A stretch of 64,000 bases of DNA from an uncultured Sphingomonadales bacterium. Its GTDB lineage: Bacteria; Pseudomonadota; Alphaproteobacteria; Sphingomonadales; Sphingomonadaceae. Every line of letters starts with the position of its first letter. The first letter of the stretch is position 1. The translations under genes were made by a program, and so were the position numbers. Shown one piece after another: positions 38,549-48,412 of the stretch. The stretch lies in NCBI GenBank assembly GCA_903832325.1, contig CAILBC010000032.1, positions 21,423-85,422 of the forward strand, in the 5' to 3' direction. The notes below the pieces were generated by a model. That model was not told the DNA's origin. It saw nothing but the letters and a program-made list of their open reading frames with translations, and did no database searches.

Positions 38549-39960
38549 TGGAATTGTCCGCTTCATCCCCCTGGGTTGCGCTGGCCTATCTGGTTGCCGG
38601 TGTCCTGTTCATCATGGCCTTGCGCGGGCTTTCCAGCCCGGCCACGTCGCGCAGCGGCAACCGCTATGGCATGATCGGTATGACCATTGCGATGGTCACC
38701 ACGCTGATCACGCACGGCATTGCCAGCTTGCCCGAAATTCTGGGGGCTGTCGGCATTGGCGGCGTCGTCGGCTTTGTTACCGCGCGGCGGATCAAGATGA
38801 CCGACATGCCGCAGCTTGTCGCCGCGTTCCATTCGCTGGTCGGCCTTGCCGCGGTGCTGGTGGGCTGGGCGGCCTATCTCAACCCGCAGGCGTTCGGCAT
38901 TCTGGAAGGCGCGCATATCGCCTCGCACAGCCGGGTTGAAATGGGCCTGGGCATTGCGATCGGCGCGATCACCTTTTCGGGATCGATCATCGCGTTTCTG
39001 AAACTTGCCGGAAAGATGAGCGGTTCACCGATTCTGCTGCCCGGCCGCCATGTGCTCAATCTGGGCACGCTGCTGCTGATCATCGGTCTGGTCGGGTGCT
39101 TTACCCAGGTCGATGACTTGTGGGTTATCGCGGTGATCACCGCGCTGTCGTTCATCATCGGCTTTCTGCTGATCATCCCGATCGGCGGGGCGGACATGCC
39201 GGTGGTGGTGTCGATGCTCAACAGCTATTCGGGCTGGGCGGCGGCGGCGATGGGCTTTACGCTCAACAACACCGCAATGATCATCACCGGCGCGCTGGTC
39301 GGATCATCGGGCGCCATCTTGTCGTATATCATGTGCAAGGCGATGAACCGGTCGTTCCTTTCGGTGATCGCGGGTGGCTTTGGCGCCGATGCCGGTGGCG
39401 GCGCGGGCGGCCCGGCCAAGGAGCAGCGGCCGTGGAAACGCGGCAGCGCCGAAGACGCGGCCTATATCATGAAAGAGGCCGAAACCGTCATCATCATCCC
39501 GGGCTACGGCATGGCGGTCAGCCAGGCGCAGCATGCCTTGCGCGAAATGGGTGACCAGTTGAAGGCGCACGGGGTGAGTGTGAAATATGCGATCCACCCG
39601 GTGGCGGGCCGCATGCCCGGGCATATGAACGTGCTGCTGGCCGAAGCCAACGTGCCCTATGACGAAGTGTTCGAACTGGAAGACATCAACGGCGAATTTG
39701 CGCAGGCCGATGTGGCCTTCATCATCGGCGCCAACGATGTGGTCAATCCGGCGGCCAAGACCGACAAATCCTCGCCGATCTATGGCATGCCGGTGTTCGA
39801 TGTGGACAAGGCCAAGACGATCTTTTTCATCAAGCGCAGCATGGGCGGCGTCGGCTATGCCGGGGTCGACAACGATGTGTTCTATATGGACCAGACCATG
39901 ATGCTGCTCGCCGATGCGAAGAAGATGGTGGAAGACATCGTCAAGGCGCTGGCGCACTGA
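38548..39960 (+). CDS. pntB: NAD(P) transhydrogenase beta subunit
   Basis: A 470-residue subunit with about nine membrane helices and a C-terminal NADP(H)-binding domain III. Signatures are MIGMTIAMVTTL, IGGADMPVVVSMLNSYSGWA, VIIIPGYGMAVSQAQHAL, HPVAGRMPGHMNVLLAEA and IGANDVVNPAA. The length is normal. The final nine bases, including the stop, are repeated 14 bases downstream. Confidence 0.96.
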   Translation: MELSASSPWVALAYLVAGVLFIMALRGLSSPATSRSGNRYGMIGMTIAMVTTLITHGIASLPEILGAVGIGGVVGFVTARRIKMTDMPQLVAAFHSLVGLAAVLVGWAAYLNPQAFGILEGAHIASHSRVEMGLGIAIGAITFSGSIIAFLKLAGKMSGSPILLPGRHVLNLGTLLLIIGLVGCFTQVDDLWVIAVITALSFIIGFLLIIPIGGADMPVVVSMLNSYSGWAAAAMGFTLNNTAMIITGALVGSSGAILSYIMCKAMNRSFLSVIAGGFGADAGGGAGGPAKEQRPWKRGSAEDAAYIMKEAETVIIIPGYGMAVSQAQHALREMGDQLKAHGVSVKYAIHPVAGRMPGHMNVLLAEANVPYDEVFELEDINGEFAQADVAFIIGANDVVNPAAKTDKSSPIYGMPVFDVDKAKTIFFIKRSMGGVGYAGVDNDVFYMDQTMMLLADAKKMVEDIVKALAH

Positions 39961-39974
39961 TGTTTGCGCACTGA
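39952..39974. repeat. 14-bp-period duplication of the pntB stop codon
   Basis: GCGCACTGA at 39952-39960 contains the pntB stop and recurs exactly at 39966-39974 after TGTTT. The second TGA is in another reading frame because the period is 14. Confidence 0.8.
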
Positions 39975-39983
39975 ACGGCCGGC

Positions 39984-41153
39984 GTGTTTGTCAGGGCTAA
40001 CTATGCCAGCGATCCGCAACGGTCGCGCGGGCGGGAATTCGGTCTTGAGTCCGCCAGCGCGCGGGGGCCGCGCAGCGCGTTTCAGCGCGACCGCGATCGC
40101 ATTGTCCATTCGATCGCGTTCCGCCGGCTGCGCCACAAGACGCAAGTGTTTGTCGCGCCCGATGGCGATCATTATCGCGTCCGCCTGACTCACAGCCTGG
40201 AAGTCGCGCAGATCGGCCGGGTGATTGCGCGCGCGCTGGGGCTGGATGAAGATCTGACCGAGGCGCTGTGCCTGGCGCACGATATCGGCCACCCGCCGTT
40301 TGGCCATGCGGGCGAGGATGCGCTGCAGGAGGCGCTGGCCGATCACGGCGGGTTTGATCACAACGCCAACACCTTGCGCGTGCTGATGCGGCTGGAAAGC
40401 CCCTATGTCGAACATGACGGGCTGAACCTGACGTGGGACATGCTGGAGGGCCTGGCCAAGCACAACGGCCCGGTCCGGCGGCCGACCTGGGCGCTGCGCG
40501 AGCTTGATGCCGCCTTTCCGCTCGATCTGGCCAGCCATGCCTCGCTCGAGGCGCAAGTTGCGGCGATTTCCGACGACATCGCCTATGACAACCACGATAT
40601 CGATGATGGCCTTCGCGCCGGGTTCCTGACACTTGATCACTTGCTCGAACTGCCCTCGCTGGCGGACCAGTGGCACGCGATCGAGGCGCGATTTCCTGAC
40701 GCTCCGCGCGACCGGCTGCTGCGCGAACTGGTGCGCGGGCAGATCGGGCGCATGGTCAACGATGTGCTGGATGAAACGCGCGCGCGCATCGCGCAAAGCG
40801 GGGTGGACAGCGCCGACGCGGTGCGCGCCGCCGGCCGCACGCTCTGCGGATTTTCCGAAGGCATGCAGCGCGAAGAGCGCGTGCTGAAACAGTTCATGTA
40901 TGCCAGGCTCTATCTCCATCCCGAACAAGTCGCCGCCGCCGAAGTGGGGCGTGCGATCATTGCCCGGCTGTTTGCCGCCTATGCCGCCGATCCCGCGCTG
41001 ATGCCGGAGGGGTGGCGTGACCGGTTGCCCGCGGAAAACCCGGCACGTGCGCGCACGATTGCCGATTATATCGCCGGGATGACCGATCGCTTTGCCATCG
41101 AGCACTATACCCGGCTGACCGGCACACCGCCGCAGGGGTTGCGCAATGTCTGA
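39984..41153 (+). CDS. dgt: Deoxyguanosinetriphosphate triphosphohydrolase-like protein
   Basis: A 389-residue HD-domain dNTP triphosphohydrolase. The HD metal site is visible as RLTHSLEVAQIGR, LAHDIGHPPFGHAGEDAL and ISDDIAYDNHDIDDGL, with RDRIVHSIAFRRLRHKTQVF near the N-terminus. It degrades dNTPs to deoxynucleoside and triphosphate and so affects the dNTP pool. It starts at GTG 39984. Its end overlaps the next gene by 8 bases. Confidence 0.93.
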   Translation: MFVRANYASDPQRSRGREFGLESASARGPRSAFQRDRDRIVHSIAFRRLRHKTQVFVAPDGDHYRVRLTHSLEVAQIGRVIARALGLDEDLTEALCLAHDIGHPPFGHAGEDALQEALADHGGFDHNANTLRVLMRLESPYVEHDGLNLTWDMLEGLAKHNGPVRRPTWALRELDAAFPLDLASHASLEAQVAAISDDIAYDNHDIDDGLRAGFLTLDHLLELPSLADQWHAIEARFPDAPRDRLLRELVRGQIGRMVNDVLDETRARIAQSGVDSADAVRAAGRTLCGFSEGMQREERVLKQFMYARLYLHPEQVAAAEVGRAIIARLFAAYAADPALMPEGWRDRLPAENPARARTIADYIAGMTDRFAIEHYTRLTGTPPQGLRNV

Positions 41154-41832
41154 CGGCCGCCTGCCACTGCTGCTGGTCGGGGCGACGGGGCTTGTCGGCA
41201 CGGCGTTGCTTGCGGCCACGGCCCGGCCCGGCGCGCCCACGCTGGCCGCGCTGGCGCGGCGGGCGGTGGTCTTGCCGGCGGGGGCCCGGCTGGAAATGAT
41301 GGTGGCCGATCCCGCGCAATGGCCCGCGGCGATCGCGCGCGCACGGCCCGATGTGCTGGTGGTGGCGCTGGGCACGACCATGGCGGCGGTGGGCGGTGAC
41401 CGGCAGGCGTTTCGCGGCGTCGATCACGATCTTGTCATCGCCGTGGCGCAGGCGGCGCGCGCGGCGGGCACGCGCCAGGTGATCGTGGTGTCTTCGGTGG
41501 GGGCGGATGCGGCCTCACGCAATTTCTACCTGGCGGTGAAGGGTGAGGCCGAAGCGGCACTGGCGCGATTGAATTTCCCCAGGCTGGATATTCTGCGCCC
41601 TGGCCTGCTGCGCGGTGCACGCGGCGGCGCCCCGCGTCCGGCGGAACGGTTCGGGCAGATCGTGGCGCCGGTGATCGACCGCCTGCTGTGGGGCAGGCTG
41701 GCTGCGTTCGGATCGGTCCACGCGCGCGACATGGCCTTGGCGATCCTGTCGCTGGCCGGGCTGCCGGGGCTGGGCCGCCATGTGCATGGCACGCCCGATA
41801 TCCGCCGTCTGGCAAAGGCGGGCAGGCTATAG
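41146..41832 (+). CDS. NAD(P)-binding atypical SDR (HTATIP2-like)
   Basis: A 228-residue atypical short-chain dehydrogenase. The nucleotide motif is LLLVGATGLVGTALL, followed by VIVVSSVGADAASRNFYLAVKGEAE with a possible Tyr-x-x-x-Lys, and LDILRPGLLRGAR. Members include oxidoreductase HTATIP2 and NAD(P)H-binding regulators. The substrate is unknown. It overlaps dgt by 8 bases, so it is translated from the same message. Confidence 0.82.
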   Translation: MSDGRLPLLLVGATGLVGTALLAATARPGAPTLAALARRAVVLPAGARLEMMVADPAQWPAAIARARPDVLVVALGTTMAAVGGDRQAFRGVDHDLVIAVAQAARAAGTRQVIVVSSVGADAASRNFYLAVKGEAEAALARLNFPRLDILRPGLLRGARGGAPRPAERFGQIVAPVIDRLLWGRLAAFGSVHARDMALAILSLAGLPGLGRHVHGTPDIRRLAKAGRL

Positions 41833-41937
41833 CGCACAAACCGGCTTGCGCTTTTGCCGATTTGCCTTGAACCTGCATGCCATGCCGGATGCGCCACGGG
41901 CAACAATGCCCGGCCGCGCCGGATTACGGGAGAGACC

Positions 41938-43494
41938 ATGCGCGAAACCGCCGAATTCCTGACATTCGATGCCTTTTTCCGGCACTGGGCGGCTGTGCGC
42001 GGTGATGCCATCGCGCATCAGGATGGCGACCGGCTGACCACATTTGCCGAAATGGATGTGCGGTCGCGCCGGATTGCCGCGCTGCTCGCCGAACTGGGCG
42101 TGGTGAAAGGGGATCGGGTGGCGTGGATCGGCAAGAATGCCGATCTCTATTTCCAGATTTTCTATGCCGCGGCGCGGATCGGGGTGGTGATGGCGCCGAT
42201 CGGGTGGCGGCTCGCCCCGCCGGAAATGGGCTATATCCTGCGCGATACCGGCGCAAAGGCAGTGTTTGCCGGGGCCGGTTTCGGCGATATTGCGCGCGAT
42301 TTGGCACAGACCATCCCGTCAATCACCCACGTGCTCGATGAGGCCGAGTTGTGGACACGGATCGAGGCCATGCCCGTGATCGACATTGTGCCCGCCGGCC
42401 CCGAAGACGCCGCGTTGCAGCTTTATACGTCGGGCACCACCGGCAATCCCAAGGGCGCGGTGCTGTGCCAGCGCAATTTTTTCGGCTTGCGCAAACCGGG
42501 GCTTGAGGCCGGGCTGCCCTGGGCCGAATGGGACGCGGATGAGGCGATTCTGGTGTGCATGCCCTGCGCGCATATCGGCGGCACGGGGCTGGGCGTGATG
42601 GCGTTCAGCGGCGGCGTGCGCGCGATCATCCAGGCCGAATTCAGTGCCGAAGGCGCGCTGCGCGGCGTGGCGCAGGGCATTACCCGGTTCTTCATCGTGC
42701 CCGCCGCGTTGCAGATGCTGATCCAGCATCCGCTGGCGCGCGACACCGATTTTTCGCGCCTGCGCTTTGTGCTTTATGGCGCCGCGCCGATCCCGCTCGA
42801 TTTGCTGCGCGAAGCGGTCATGACCATCCCCAATGCGCAGTTCATGCAATGCTATGGCATGACCGAAACCACCGGCACGGTCTGCGTGCTGCCGCCGTGG
42901 GATCACGACATGGCGGGCAATGCGCGCATGCGGTCGGCCGGGTGCGCCGTGCCGGGGGTGGAAATCCGCATTGTCGATGGTGCGGGCGATGAAGTGCCGC
43001 GCGGCACCGTGGGCGAGATTGAAACGCGCAGTTCGAACAATATGCTGGGATACTGGAACCTGCCCGAAGCAACCGCAAAAACGATGAATGCGGCGGGCTG
43101 GGTGCGCACCGGCGATGCGGCCTATATGGACGACGATGGCTATGTCTTTCTCCAGGACCGGATCAAGGACATGATCATTTCGGGCGGTGAAAACGTCTAT
43201 CCGGCCGAAGTGGAAAGCGCGATCTATGGCCACCCCGATATTGCCGAAGTCGCCGTGATCGGCGTGCCCGATGCGCGCTGGGGCGAAGCAGTCAAGGCGT
43301 GCTGCGTGCCAAAGCCGGGCCATGTGATCGACCCCGACAGCGTGATCGCCTGGGCGCGCGCGCGCATCGCCGGGTTCAAAGTGCCCAAATCGATCGACGT
43401 GATCGACGCCCTGCCGCGCAATCCCACCGGCAAGATCATGCGCCGGACGCTGCGAGAGCCTTATTGGGCGGGGATGGAGCGGCGGGTCAATTAA
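41938..43494 (+). CDS. Acyl-CoA ligase (AMP-forming, long-chain fatty-acid-CoA ligase-like)
   Basis: A 518-residue adenylate-forming enzyme that activates a carboxylic acid to its CoA thioester. Key motifs are YTSGTTGNPKGA (residues 163-174), QCYGMTETTG, TGDAAYMDDDGYVFLQDRIKDMI and the catalytic lysine in PRNPTGKIMRRTL. GGGAGAG precedes ATG 41938. Chain-length preference cannot be judged. Its TAA overlaps the stop of the convergent peptidase gene by three bases (TTAA, 43491-43494). Confidence 0.92.
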   Translation: MRETAEFLTFDAFFRHWAAVRGDAIAHQDGDRLTTFAEMDVRSRRIAALLAELGVVKGDRVAWIGKNADLYFQIFYAAARIGVVMAPIGWRLAPPEMGYILRDTGAKAVFAGAGFGDIARDLAQTIPSITHVLDEAELWTRIEAMPVIDIVPAGPEDAALQLYTSGTTGNPKGAVLCQRNFFGLRKPGLEAGLPWAEWDADEAILVCMPCAHIGGTGLGVMAFSGGVRAIIQAEFSAEGALRGVAQGITRFFIVPAALQMLIQHPLARDTDFSRLRFVLYGAAPIPLDLLREAVMTIPNAQFMQCYGMTETTGTVCVLPPWDHDMAGNARMRSAGCAVPGVEIRIVDGAGDEVPRGTVGEIETRSSNNMLGYWNLPEATAKTMNAAGWVRTGDAAYMDDDGYVFLQDRIKDMIISGGENVYPAEVESAIYGHPDIAEVAVIGVPDARWGEAVKACCVPKPGHVIDPDSVIAWARARIAGFKVPKSIDVIDALPRNPTGKIMRRTLREPYWAGMERRVN

Positions 43495-45473
43495 TCCCCC
43501 TTCAAATACGTATCAAACCAGCCCAGCATGCCGTCGTTGACTTGTTTGACATGTTCCGGCTTGCGGATGCCGTGGCCTTCGCCTTCCAGGATCAGCAGCC
43601 TGGTCTTGACGCCCATCGTGGTCAGGCCGTGCCAGAATTCCACCGATTGGGGTGAGGGGCATTCGACATCGCGTTCGCCGACGTAAAGGAACGTGGGCGT
43701 TTTGGCCTGCTTGATCGTTTCGAGCGGGGATAGCTGGCGATAGATTGCCGGATCGTCATAGGCCGAGGCGCCGAAAAACGGGATCATCCAGCGATCGATG
43801 CCGTTTTCCCCGTAATAGCTGATCCAGTTGGCAATGCCGGCGCCGGCCGCCACGGCGTGAAACCGCTGGCTGTGGGTGACAGTCCACATTGCCATGAACC
43901 CGCCATAGGAATGGCCGAACAGGCCCAGCCTGCGCTCATCCACCGGGGCGATCTTTTCAACCGCATCGATCCCGGCAAGGATGTCGCGCAGATCACCGCC
44001 GCCGAAATCGCGCACATTGGCGCGCGTAAACGCTTCGCCCTGGCCATAGCTGCCGCGCGCATTGGGGAAAAACACGAAATAGCCGTGTTCCAGCAAATGG
44101 CGTGGCAGCCCGCCGCGAAAGCTGTTGGCGAAAAAGGTGGGGGTTACGGCCGCGCTCGGTCCGCCATGGACTATGGTGATCATGGGATAAGTCCTGGCCG
44201 GATCAAACCCGCTCGGTGCGACCAGCCAGCCCTGTACGCTGTGCCCTTCGCTGGTCCAGGTCAGGCTGCGGGCGGTTCCGGCGGCGACCAGTGCGGCGTT
44301 GGCGCGGGTCAGTCCGTTGTCCACGCCCAGTTTTGCCAGCGGCCCTGCGGTAATGTCCTGCGCATGGGCAAAATCTTCGATCAGTGCTGCTGCGCGGGTG
44401 CCGTGTGCATCGAGCGCCACATCGGCATCGCCGGCATGGATTGTCGCCGCCGCCGACCACAGCGTGCGCGTTGCGCCGCTGGCCGGATCGACCGAAAGGA
44501 CCGCCATGCGATCACCCACCAGCGCGGTGGCGACCATGCGCTTGCCCTGCCATTGCAGCGAGGTGAACGATCCGGCAAAACCGGGCGTGATATTGCGCGC
44601 GGGGCCGCCGGCTGCCGGGGCAAGCCAGATATCGCCGCCGACCGAGCCGAAATCGCTCATGATGCCGCCGATATAGGCAACCACTGACCCATCGGGGGCC
44701 ATGCGCGGAAAGTTTGCCTGATCCTTTGGCGTGGCAATCCGGCTGAGCGCGCCGCTGGCCAGATCGATCCGGTCCAGCTCGGCAATCCACCAGTTGTTGT
44801 CCCCATCGCCCTTGGCCGCCGTGGCGACAAAGCCGCGGCCATCAGGTGTCCAGTCATATTCATAAACGAACGTATCGGCGGGCGAGATGGCGCGCATCGG
44901 GCCGGCATCGCCCTCGGTCGCGATCACGGTGATCCGCTGTTCATCGAACTCTGCGCCGATTTCGCCCACTTGCGGCGCCGCGGCCTGGGTTGCGCCCAGG
45001 TCCTTGTGCGCGCCCTCTACCGCGAGAATGGCCAGCGTTTTGCCATCGGGGGAAAACCGGGGCCGTTGCGCGACGCCATGGATCGTGGCGCGCGCGGCCG
45101 GCGCGCCGGCGCCCGCCAGCCAGAGCGTGGTCGTTGCGGCCTTGCGATCATGCGCCAGAAAGGCAATCCGGGCGCCATCGGGGGAAAACGCCGGGTCCGC
45201 ATAGTCGCACGTTGCGCAAGGATCGAGCGTGGACAGCACCGCGCCGGTGGCGGCCGACCGGATCACCACGCGCTTGTGCGGTTCGGCAGTGTCGGTGTCG
45301 GCCTGGTCGGATTCGATCACCGCAAGGCGGTCCCCCGCAGGCGCCAAGGTCAGCCCGGCAAAGATCCGGCGCGCCGGGCCGGATGACACCAGCGGCGCAG
45401 GGGTGGCGGGATTAGCCTGGGCTGCGGGAGCCTGAACTGCGGCCAGCGCGAGGGCAAGCAAAGGTATCGGCAT
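43491..45473 (-). CDS. S9-family (prolyl oligopeptidase-type) peptidase, exported
   Basis: A 660-residue serine peptidase. A signal peptide covers about residues 1-20 (IPLLALALAAVQAPAAQA). A WD40-like beta-propeller of about 350 residues follows with repeated DPAFSPDGARIAF-type strands. The alpha/beta hydrolase domain has HGGPSAAVTPTFF, the nucleophile in GLFGHSYGGFMAMW, the acidic residue in YVGERDVECP and the histidine in LEGEGHGIRKPEH. It resembles dipeptidyl peptidases and acylaminoacyl peptidases acting in the periplasm. Confidence 0.92.
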   Translation of the reverse strand: MPIPLLALALAAVQAPAAQANPATPAPLVSSGPARRIFAGLTLAPAGDRLAVIESDQADTDTAEPHKRVVIRSAATGAVLSTLDPCATCDYADPAFSPDGARIAFLAHDRKAATTTLWLAGAGAPAARATIHGVAQRPRFSPDGKTLAILAVEGAHKDLGATQAAAPQVGEIGAEFDEQRITVIATEGDAGPMRAISPADTFVYEYDWTPDGRGFVATAAKGDGDNNWWIAELDRIDLASGALSRIATPKDQANFPRMAPDGSVVAYIGGIMSDFGSVGGDIWLAPAAGGPARNITPGFAGSFTSLQWQGKRMVATALVGDRMAVLSVDPASGATRTLWSAAATIHAGDADVALDAHGTRAAALIEDFAHAQDITAGPLAKLGVDNGLTRANAALVAAGTARSLTWTSEGHSVQGWLVAPSGFDPARTYPMITIVHGGPSAAVTPTFFANSFRGGLPRHLLEHGYFVFFPNARGSYGQGEAFTRANVRDFGGGDLRDILAGIDAVEKIAPVDERRLGLFGHSYGGFMAMWTVTHSQRFHAVAAGAGIANWISYYGENGIDRWMIPFFGASAYDDPAIYRQLSPLETIKQAKTPTFLYVGERDVECPSPQSVEFWHGLTTMGVKTRLLILEGEGHGIRKPEHVKQVNDGMLGWFDTYLKGD

Positions 45474-45551
45474 CTTGGTTTGGCCCCCGGACCGGTGAAT
45501 GGGTATGCCCCAGTCTGGGAGATTTGCCGGCGAACGTCAAATCAGGGCATC

Positions 45552-45575
45552 AAGTCATCCGGCAGCTCATCCGGC
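45552..45575. repeat. 12-bp duplication of the EamA stop codon
   Basis: On the minus strand GCCGGATGAGCT (plus 45564-45575) contains the gene's TGA and is followed at once by GCCGGATGACTT (plus 45552-45563). The period is 12, so the second stop is in the same frame, a true in-frame backup stop. Confidence 0.88.
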
Positions 45576-46541
45576 CCAGGCGTCCGAGGCGGCGGCGGCC
45601 GCGATCCGGGCGGAGCGCACGTGTTCGCGCCAGGCGATAATCACGCCCGAGGCGATGATGGCCGGCGCGCCGAACCAGGTGCTGGCCGGGGGCAAGTGGG
45701 CAAACACCAGCCAGCCCCACAGCGTGGACCAGCCGAATTGCGCGTAATCCATCACGATCACGCTCGATACCCGGCCATAACGCAGCGATGCAGTCTGCAA
45801 CAATTGCGAGACCAGCCCCAGCGCGCCGATCCCCGCGATCATCAGCCAGCTTGTTTCGTCGTGGTGAAACGGGCGGTCGTACCCGGCGGGCACGAACGGC
45901 AGCAGCAGCGCCAGCAGCGGCACGCTCATCGCCGAAAAATAGAACACGATTGTCACCGGTTCCTCGGTGCGGCCCAGATCGCGCAGCTGAATCGATACGA
46001 TCGCCACCATGAACGCCGCGCTGATGCCCACGGCAAGGCCGGCAATCGGCAGATGGGAATTGTGCGGATTGGCCATGATCAACACCCCGGCCAGCCCCAG
46101 CAGCACCGCGCCGATCCGCCAGACGCCCACCTTTTCGTGCAGCACCGTCACCGACAGGATCACCGCAAAGATCGGCGCGGTAAAGCCCAGCACGGTCGCT
46201 TCGGCCAGCGGCAGCAGCAGCACCACGCCCAGCACCAGCGTCATCGCCACGGCCCCGATCACCGCACGCTGCGCATGAAGCCAGGGCCGCGCGGTGCGCA
46301 GCCGGTGCCATTGCCCGCGCGCGCCCAGCCAGCCGAACAGCACCACGCCCGGCACGATCTGCCGCCAGACCAGCGTTTCGGGCAGCCACAGCCCGCGATC
46401 AGACGTCAACTTTACCAGCAGCAGCAACAGCGAAAACAGGAATGCCGATGCCAGCCGCATGCCCAGCGCCAGCATAGGGCGCTGCGGCACCGGCGATGCC
46501 GGGTGGAACGAGCGGAGGTGATGGGCGTTATGCGAAGCCAT
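45567..46541 (-). CDS. EamA/DMT-family transporter
   Basis: A 324-residue inner-membrane protein with about ten hydrophobic segments in two repeated EamA halves. Examples are FLFSLLLLLVKLTS, EATVLGFTAPIFAVILSVTVLHEK ending half one, and SSVIVMDYAQFGWSTLWGWLVF in half two. The drug/metabolite transporter superfamily exports small metabolites, and the substrate is unknown. ATG 46541 fits the family better than the longer in-frame ATG at 46580. Confidence 0.88.
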   Translation of the reverse strand: MASHNAHHLRSFHPASPVPQRPMLALGMRLASAFLFSLLLLLVKLTSDRGLWLPETLVWRQIVPGVVLFGWLGARGQWHRLRTARPWLHAQRAVIGAVAMTLVLGVVLLLPLAEATVLGFTAPIFAVILSVTVLHEKVGVWRIGAVLLGLAGVLIMANPHNSHLPIAGLAVGISAAFMVAIVSIQLRDLGRTEEPVTIVFYFSAMSVPLLALLLPFVPAGYDRPFHHDETSWLMIAGIGALGLVSQLLQTASLRYGRVSSVIVMDYAQFGWSTLWGWLVFAHLPPASTWFGAPAIIASGVIIAWREHVRSARIAAAAASDAWAG

Positions 46542-46605
46542 GGCCGCAACGCCCTTGGGGCGTGCGGCCATGCGGATCAAGTGTTAGGTTGTTTTGGTGC
46601 CGACT

Positions 46606-46633
46606 TTGAAACTCGCCCTTTCGCGAGTTTCAA
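46606..46633. terminator. Strong hairpin downstream of cpaF
   Basis: TTGAAACTCGC (46606-46616) pairs perfectly with GCGAGTTTCAA (46623-46633) across a 6-base loop, 17 bases after the cpaF stop. There is no T run in either direction, so it is probably a rho-independent-like pause, an mRNA 3'-end stabiliser, or an operator for the EamA gene whose start is 65 bases further on. Confidence 0.6.
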
Positions 46634-46649
46634 GCGAGTGGCAAAAGGA

Positions 46650-48164
46650 TCAGAGGCAGGCTTCGAGATAGGCCTGGTCAAACCCGAACTGGCGTGCCTT
46701 TTCCAGCGTATAGGGGCGCAGGCCCGCCGGGCGGAATTCGCCGATGATCTTGCCATCGTCGGATTCGTCCAGATATTCGAACTTGAACAGTTCCTGCGTC
46801 ACGATCACATCGCCTTCCATCCCGATCACTTCGGTGATGTTGGTGGTGCGGCGCGAACCGTCGCGCAGACGCTTTACCTGCACGATCAGATCGACCGATT
46901 CGGCAATCTGCCGGCTGATCGCTTCCTTGGGGATCTTGATGTCGCCCATCAGGATCATGTTTTCCATACGGCCCAGGCATTCACGCGGGCTGTTGGCGTG
47001 GAGCGTACACATCGATCCATCGTGGCCGGTGTTCATCGCGGCGAGCAGATCGAAACATTCCGCGCCACGGATTTCCCCCAGGATGATCCGGTCAGGCCGC
47101 ATACGCAGCGCGTTCTTGACCAGATCGCCGATGGTGATCGCGCCCTGGCCTTCCAGGTTTGGCGGGCGGGTTTCCAGCGGCAGCCAGTGCGGCTGTTGCA
47201 GGCGCAGTTCGGCCGCGTCTTCGATGGTCAGCACGCGTTCGCCCGGATCGATCATTTTCGACAGCGCATTGAGCATGGTCGTCTTGCCCGAGCCGGTACC
47301 GCCCGAAATGACCACGTTCATGCGGCAGGCGCCCGCGATTTTCAGCGCGGTGCACATCTTGTCGCTCATCGAACCGAAATCGCGCAGCATGTCGAGCGTG
47401 ATCGGCTTTTCGGAAAATTTACGAATCGAGATCGCGGTGCCGCGCAACGACAGCGGCGGCACGATCACGTTGACGCGGCTGCCGTCCTTCAGGCGGGCGT
47501 CGGCCAGCGGGGTGGTCTGGTCGACGCGGCGGCCGACCTGGTTGACGATGCGCTGGGCAATCTGGAACAAGTGGCTTTCATCGCGGAACCGGATCGGCGC
47601 GATGGTCAGCTTGCCCTTCTTTTCGATATACGTCTGGTCGGGCCCGTTGACCATGATGTCGGTCACGTCGGGATCGTTCAGCAGCTCTTCCAGCGGGCCG
47701 AAACCGAGCAGTTCGTCGATCAGCACTTTTTCCAGCGCGAACTGTTCGCGCCGGTTCAGCGTGACTTTCAGTTCGGCCAGCACTTCCATGATGATCGGGC
47801 GGAATTCTTCGGACAGCTCTTCCTTGGTCAGCGTGGCCGCTGCTTCGGGATCGACGCGTTCCAGCAGGTGCGGCAGCACCTGTTCCTTGATCTTGTGCAC
47901 CGAGGCTTCGAAGCCTTCGGCGTGATACTGGTTGTCTACAACCTGGTTGACCCGGTCGGCCAGCCGCGCCAGCGCGTCGGACTTCTGATCACCGGAATCA
48001 AAATTGCTGCTGCGCCCTTCGTTGCCCGGCACCGGCGCCGCTGCACTGGCCGGATTGGCCGGTGATGCAGGCTCGTTGCCTTTCATGGGGCGCGCAACGC
48101 CGAACGAGGGGCGCATCGCCGCGCTTCCCCCACCCGTACCAGCCTTGCGACCAAATGCGCTCAT
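46650..48164 (-). CDS. cpaF: CpaF-type secretion/pilus assembly ATPase
   Basis: Hexameric ATPase of the Flp/Tad type IV pilus system. The 504-residue product begins MSAFGRKAGTGGG and has the N-terminal FGPLEELLNDPDVTDIMVNGP, Walker A ISGGTGSGKTTMLNAL near residue 290, the Asp box TIEDAAELRLQQPHW, Walker B ALRMRPDRIILGEIRG and the His box GSMCTLHANSP. Other cpa/tad genes are not in the window. I chose ATG 48164 because homologues start MSAFGRK. The upstream gap (48165-48406) is relatively AT-rich and shows no other gene. Confidence 0.95.
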   Translation of the reverse strand: MSAFGRKAGTGGGSAAMRPSFGVARPMKGNEPASPANPASAAAPVPGNEGRSSNFDSGDQKSDALARLADRVNQVVDNQYHAEGFEASVHKIKEQVLPHLLERVDPEAAATLTKEELSEEFRPIIMEVLAELKVTLNRREQFALEKVLIDELLGFGPLEELLNDPDVTDIMVNGPDQTYIEKKGKLTIAPIRFRDESHLFQIAQRIVNQVGRRVDQTTPLADARLKDGSRVNVIVPPLSLRGTAISIRKFSEKPITLDMLRDFGSMSDKMCTALKIAGACRMNVVISGGTGSGKTTMLNALSKMIDPGERVLTIEDAAELRLQQPHWLPLETRPPNLEGQGAITIGDLVKNALRMRPDRIILGEIRGAECFDLLAAMNTGHDGSMCTLHANSPRECLGRMENMILMGDIKIPKEAISRQIAESVDLIVQVKRLRDGSRRTTNITEVIGMEGDVIVTQELFKFEYLDESDDGKIIGEFRPAGLRPYTLEKARQFGFDQAYLEACL

Positions 48165-48386
48165 GCCCCGTATCCCGTCTGTTCGATGCCCATGCGAATG
48201 GACCCCTGTCTCAATGATGCTCAATAGACCGAAAAATGCTTAGAAATTGCTAAACGCAACAAAATTGCCTTGATTATCGGTCTGCCGGTATCGGCACAGG
48301 CCGGGGAAAACGCGAATTTGCCGTGATCTGCATGCGTCGCGGCGGTTGACCCGCGTGCAGCGGGCCGGGGGCCCAGCCAGGCGTTC

Positions 48387-48412
48387 TGCCCAGTCAAACT
48401 GCCCAGTCAATC
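48387..48412. repeat. 13-bp duplication of a membrane-protein stop codon
   Basis: On the minus strand GATTGACTGGGCA (plus 48400-48412) contains the TGA stop of the gene ending at 48407. GTTTGACTGGGCA (plus 48387-48399) follows at once, placing a TGA one frame over. A third, decayed copy without TGA covers 48374-48386. Confidence 0.9.

Noticed and set aside
46606..46633. Classical rho-independent terminator for cpaF
   Set aside because: The stem is strong but there is no T run, so I list it only as a probable 3'-end structure.
45480..48065. 861-codon open frame opposite the EamA gene and cpaF
   Set aside because: Composition is typical of antisense translation, and the minus strand carries Walker motifs and a signature start.
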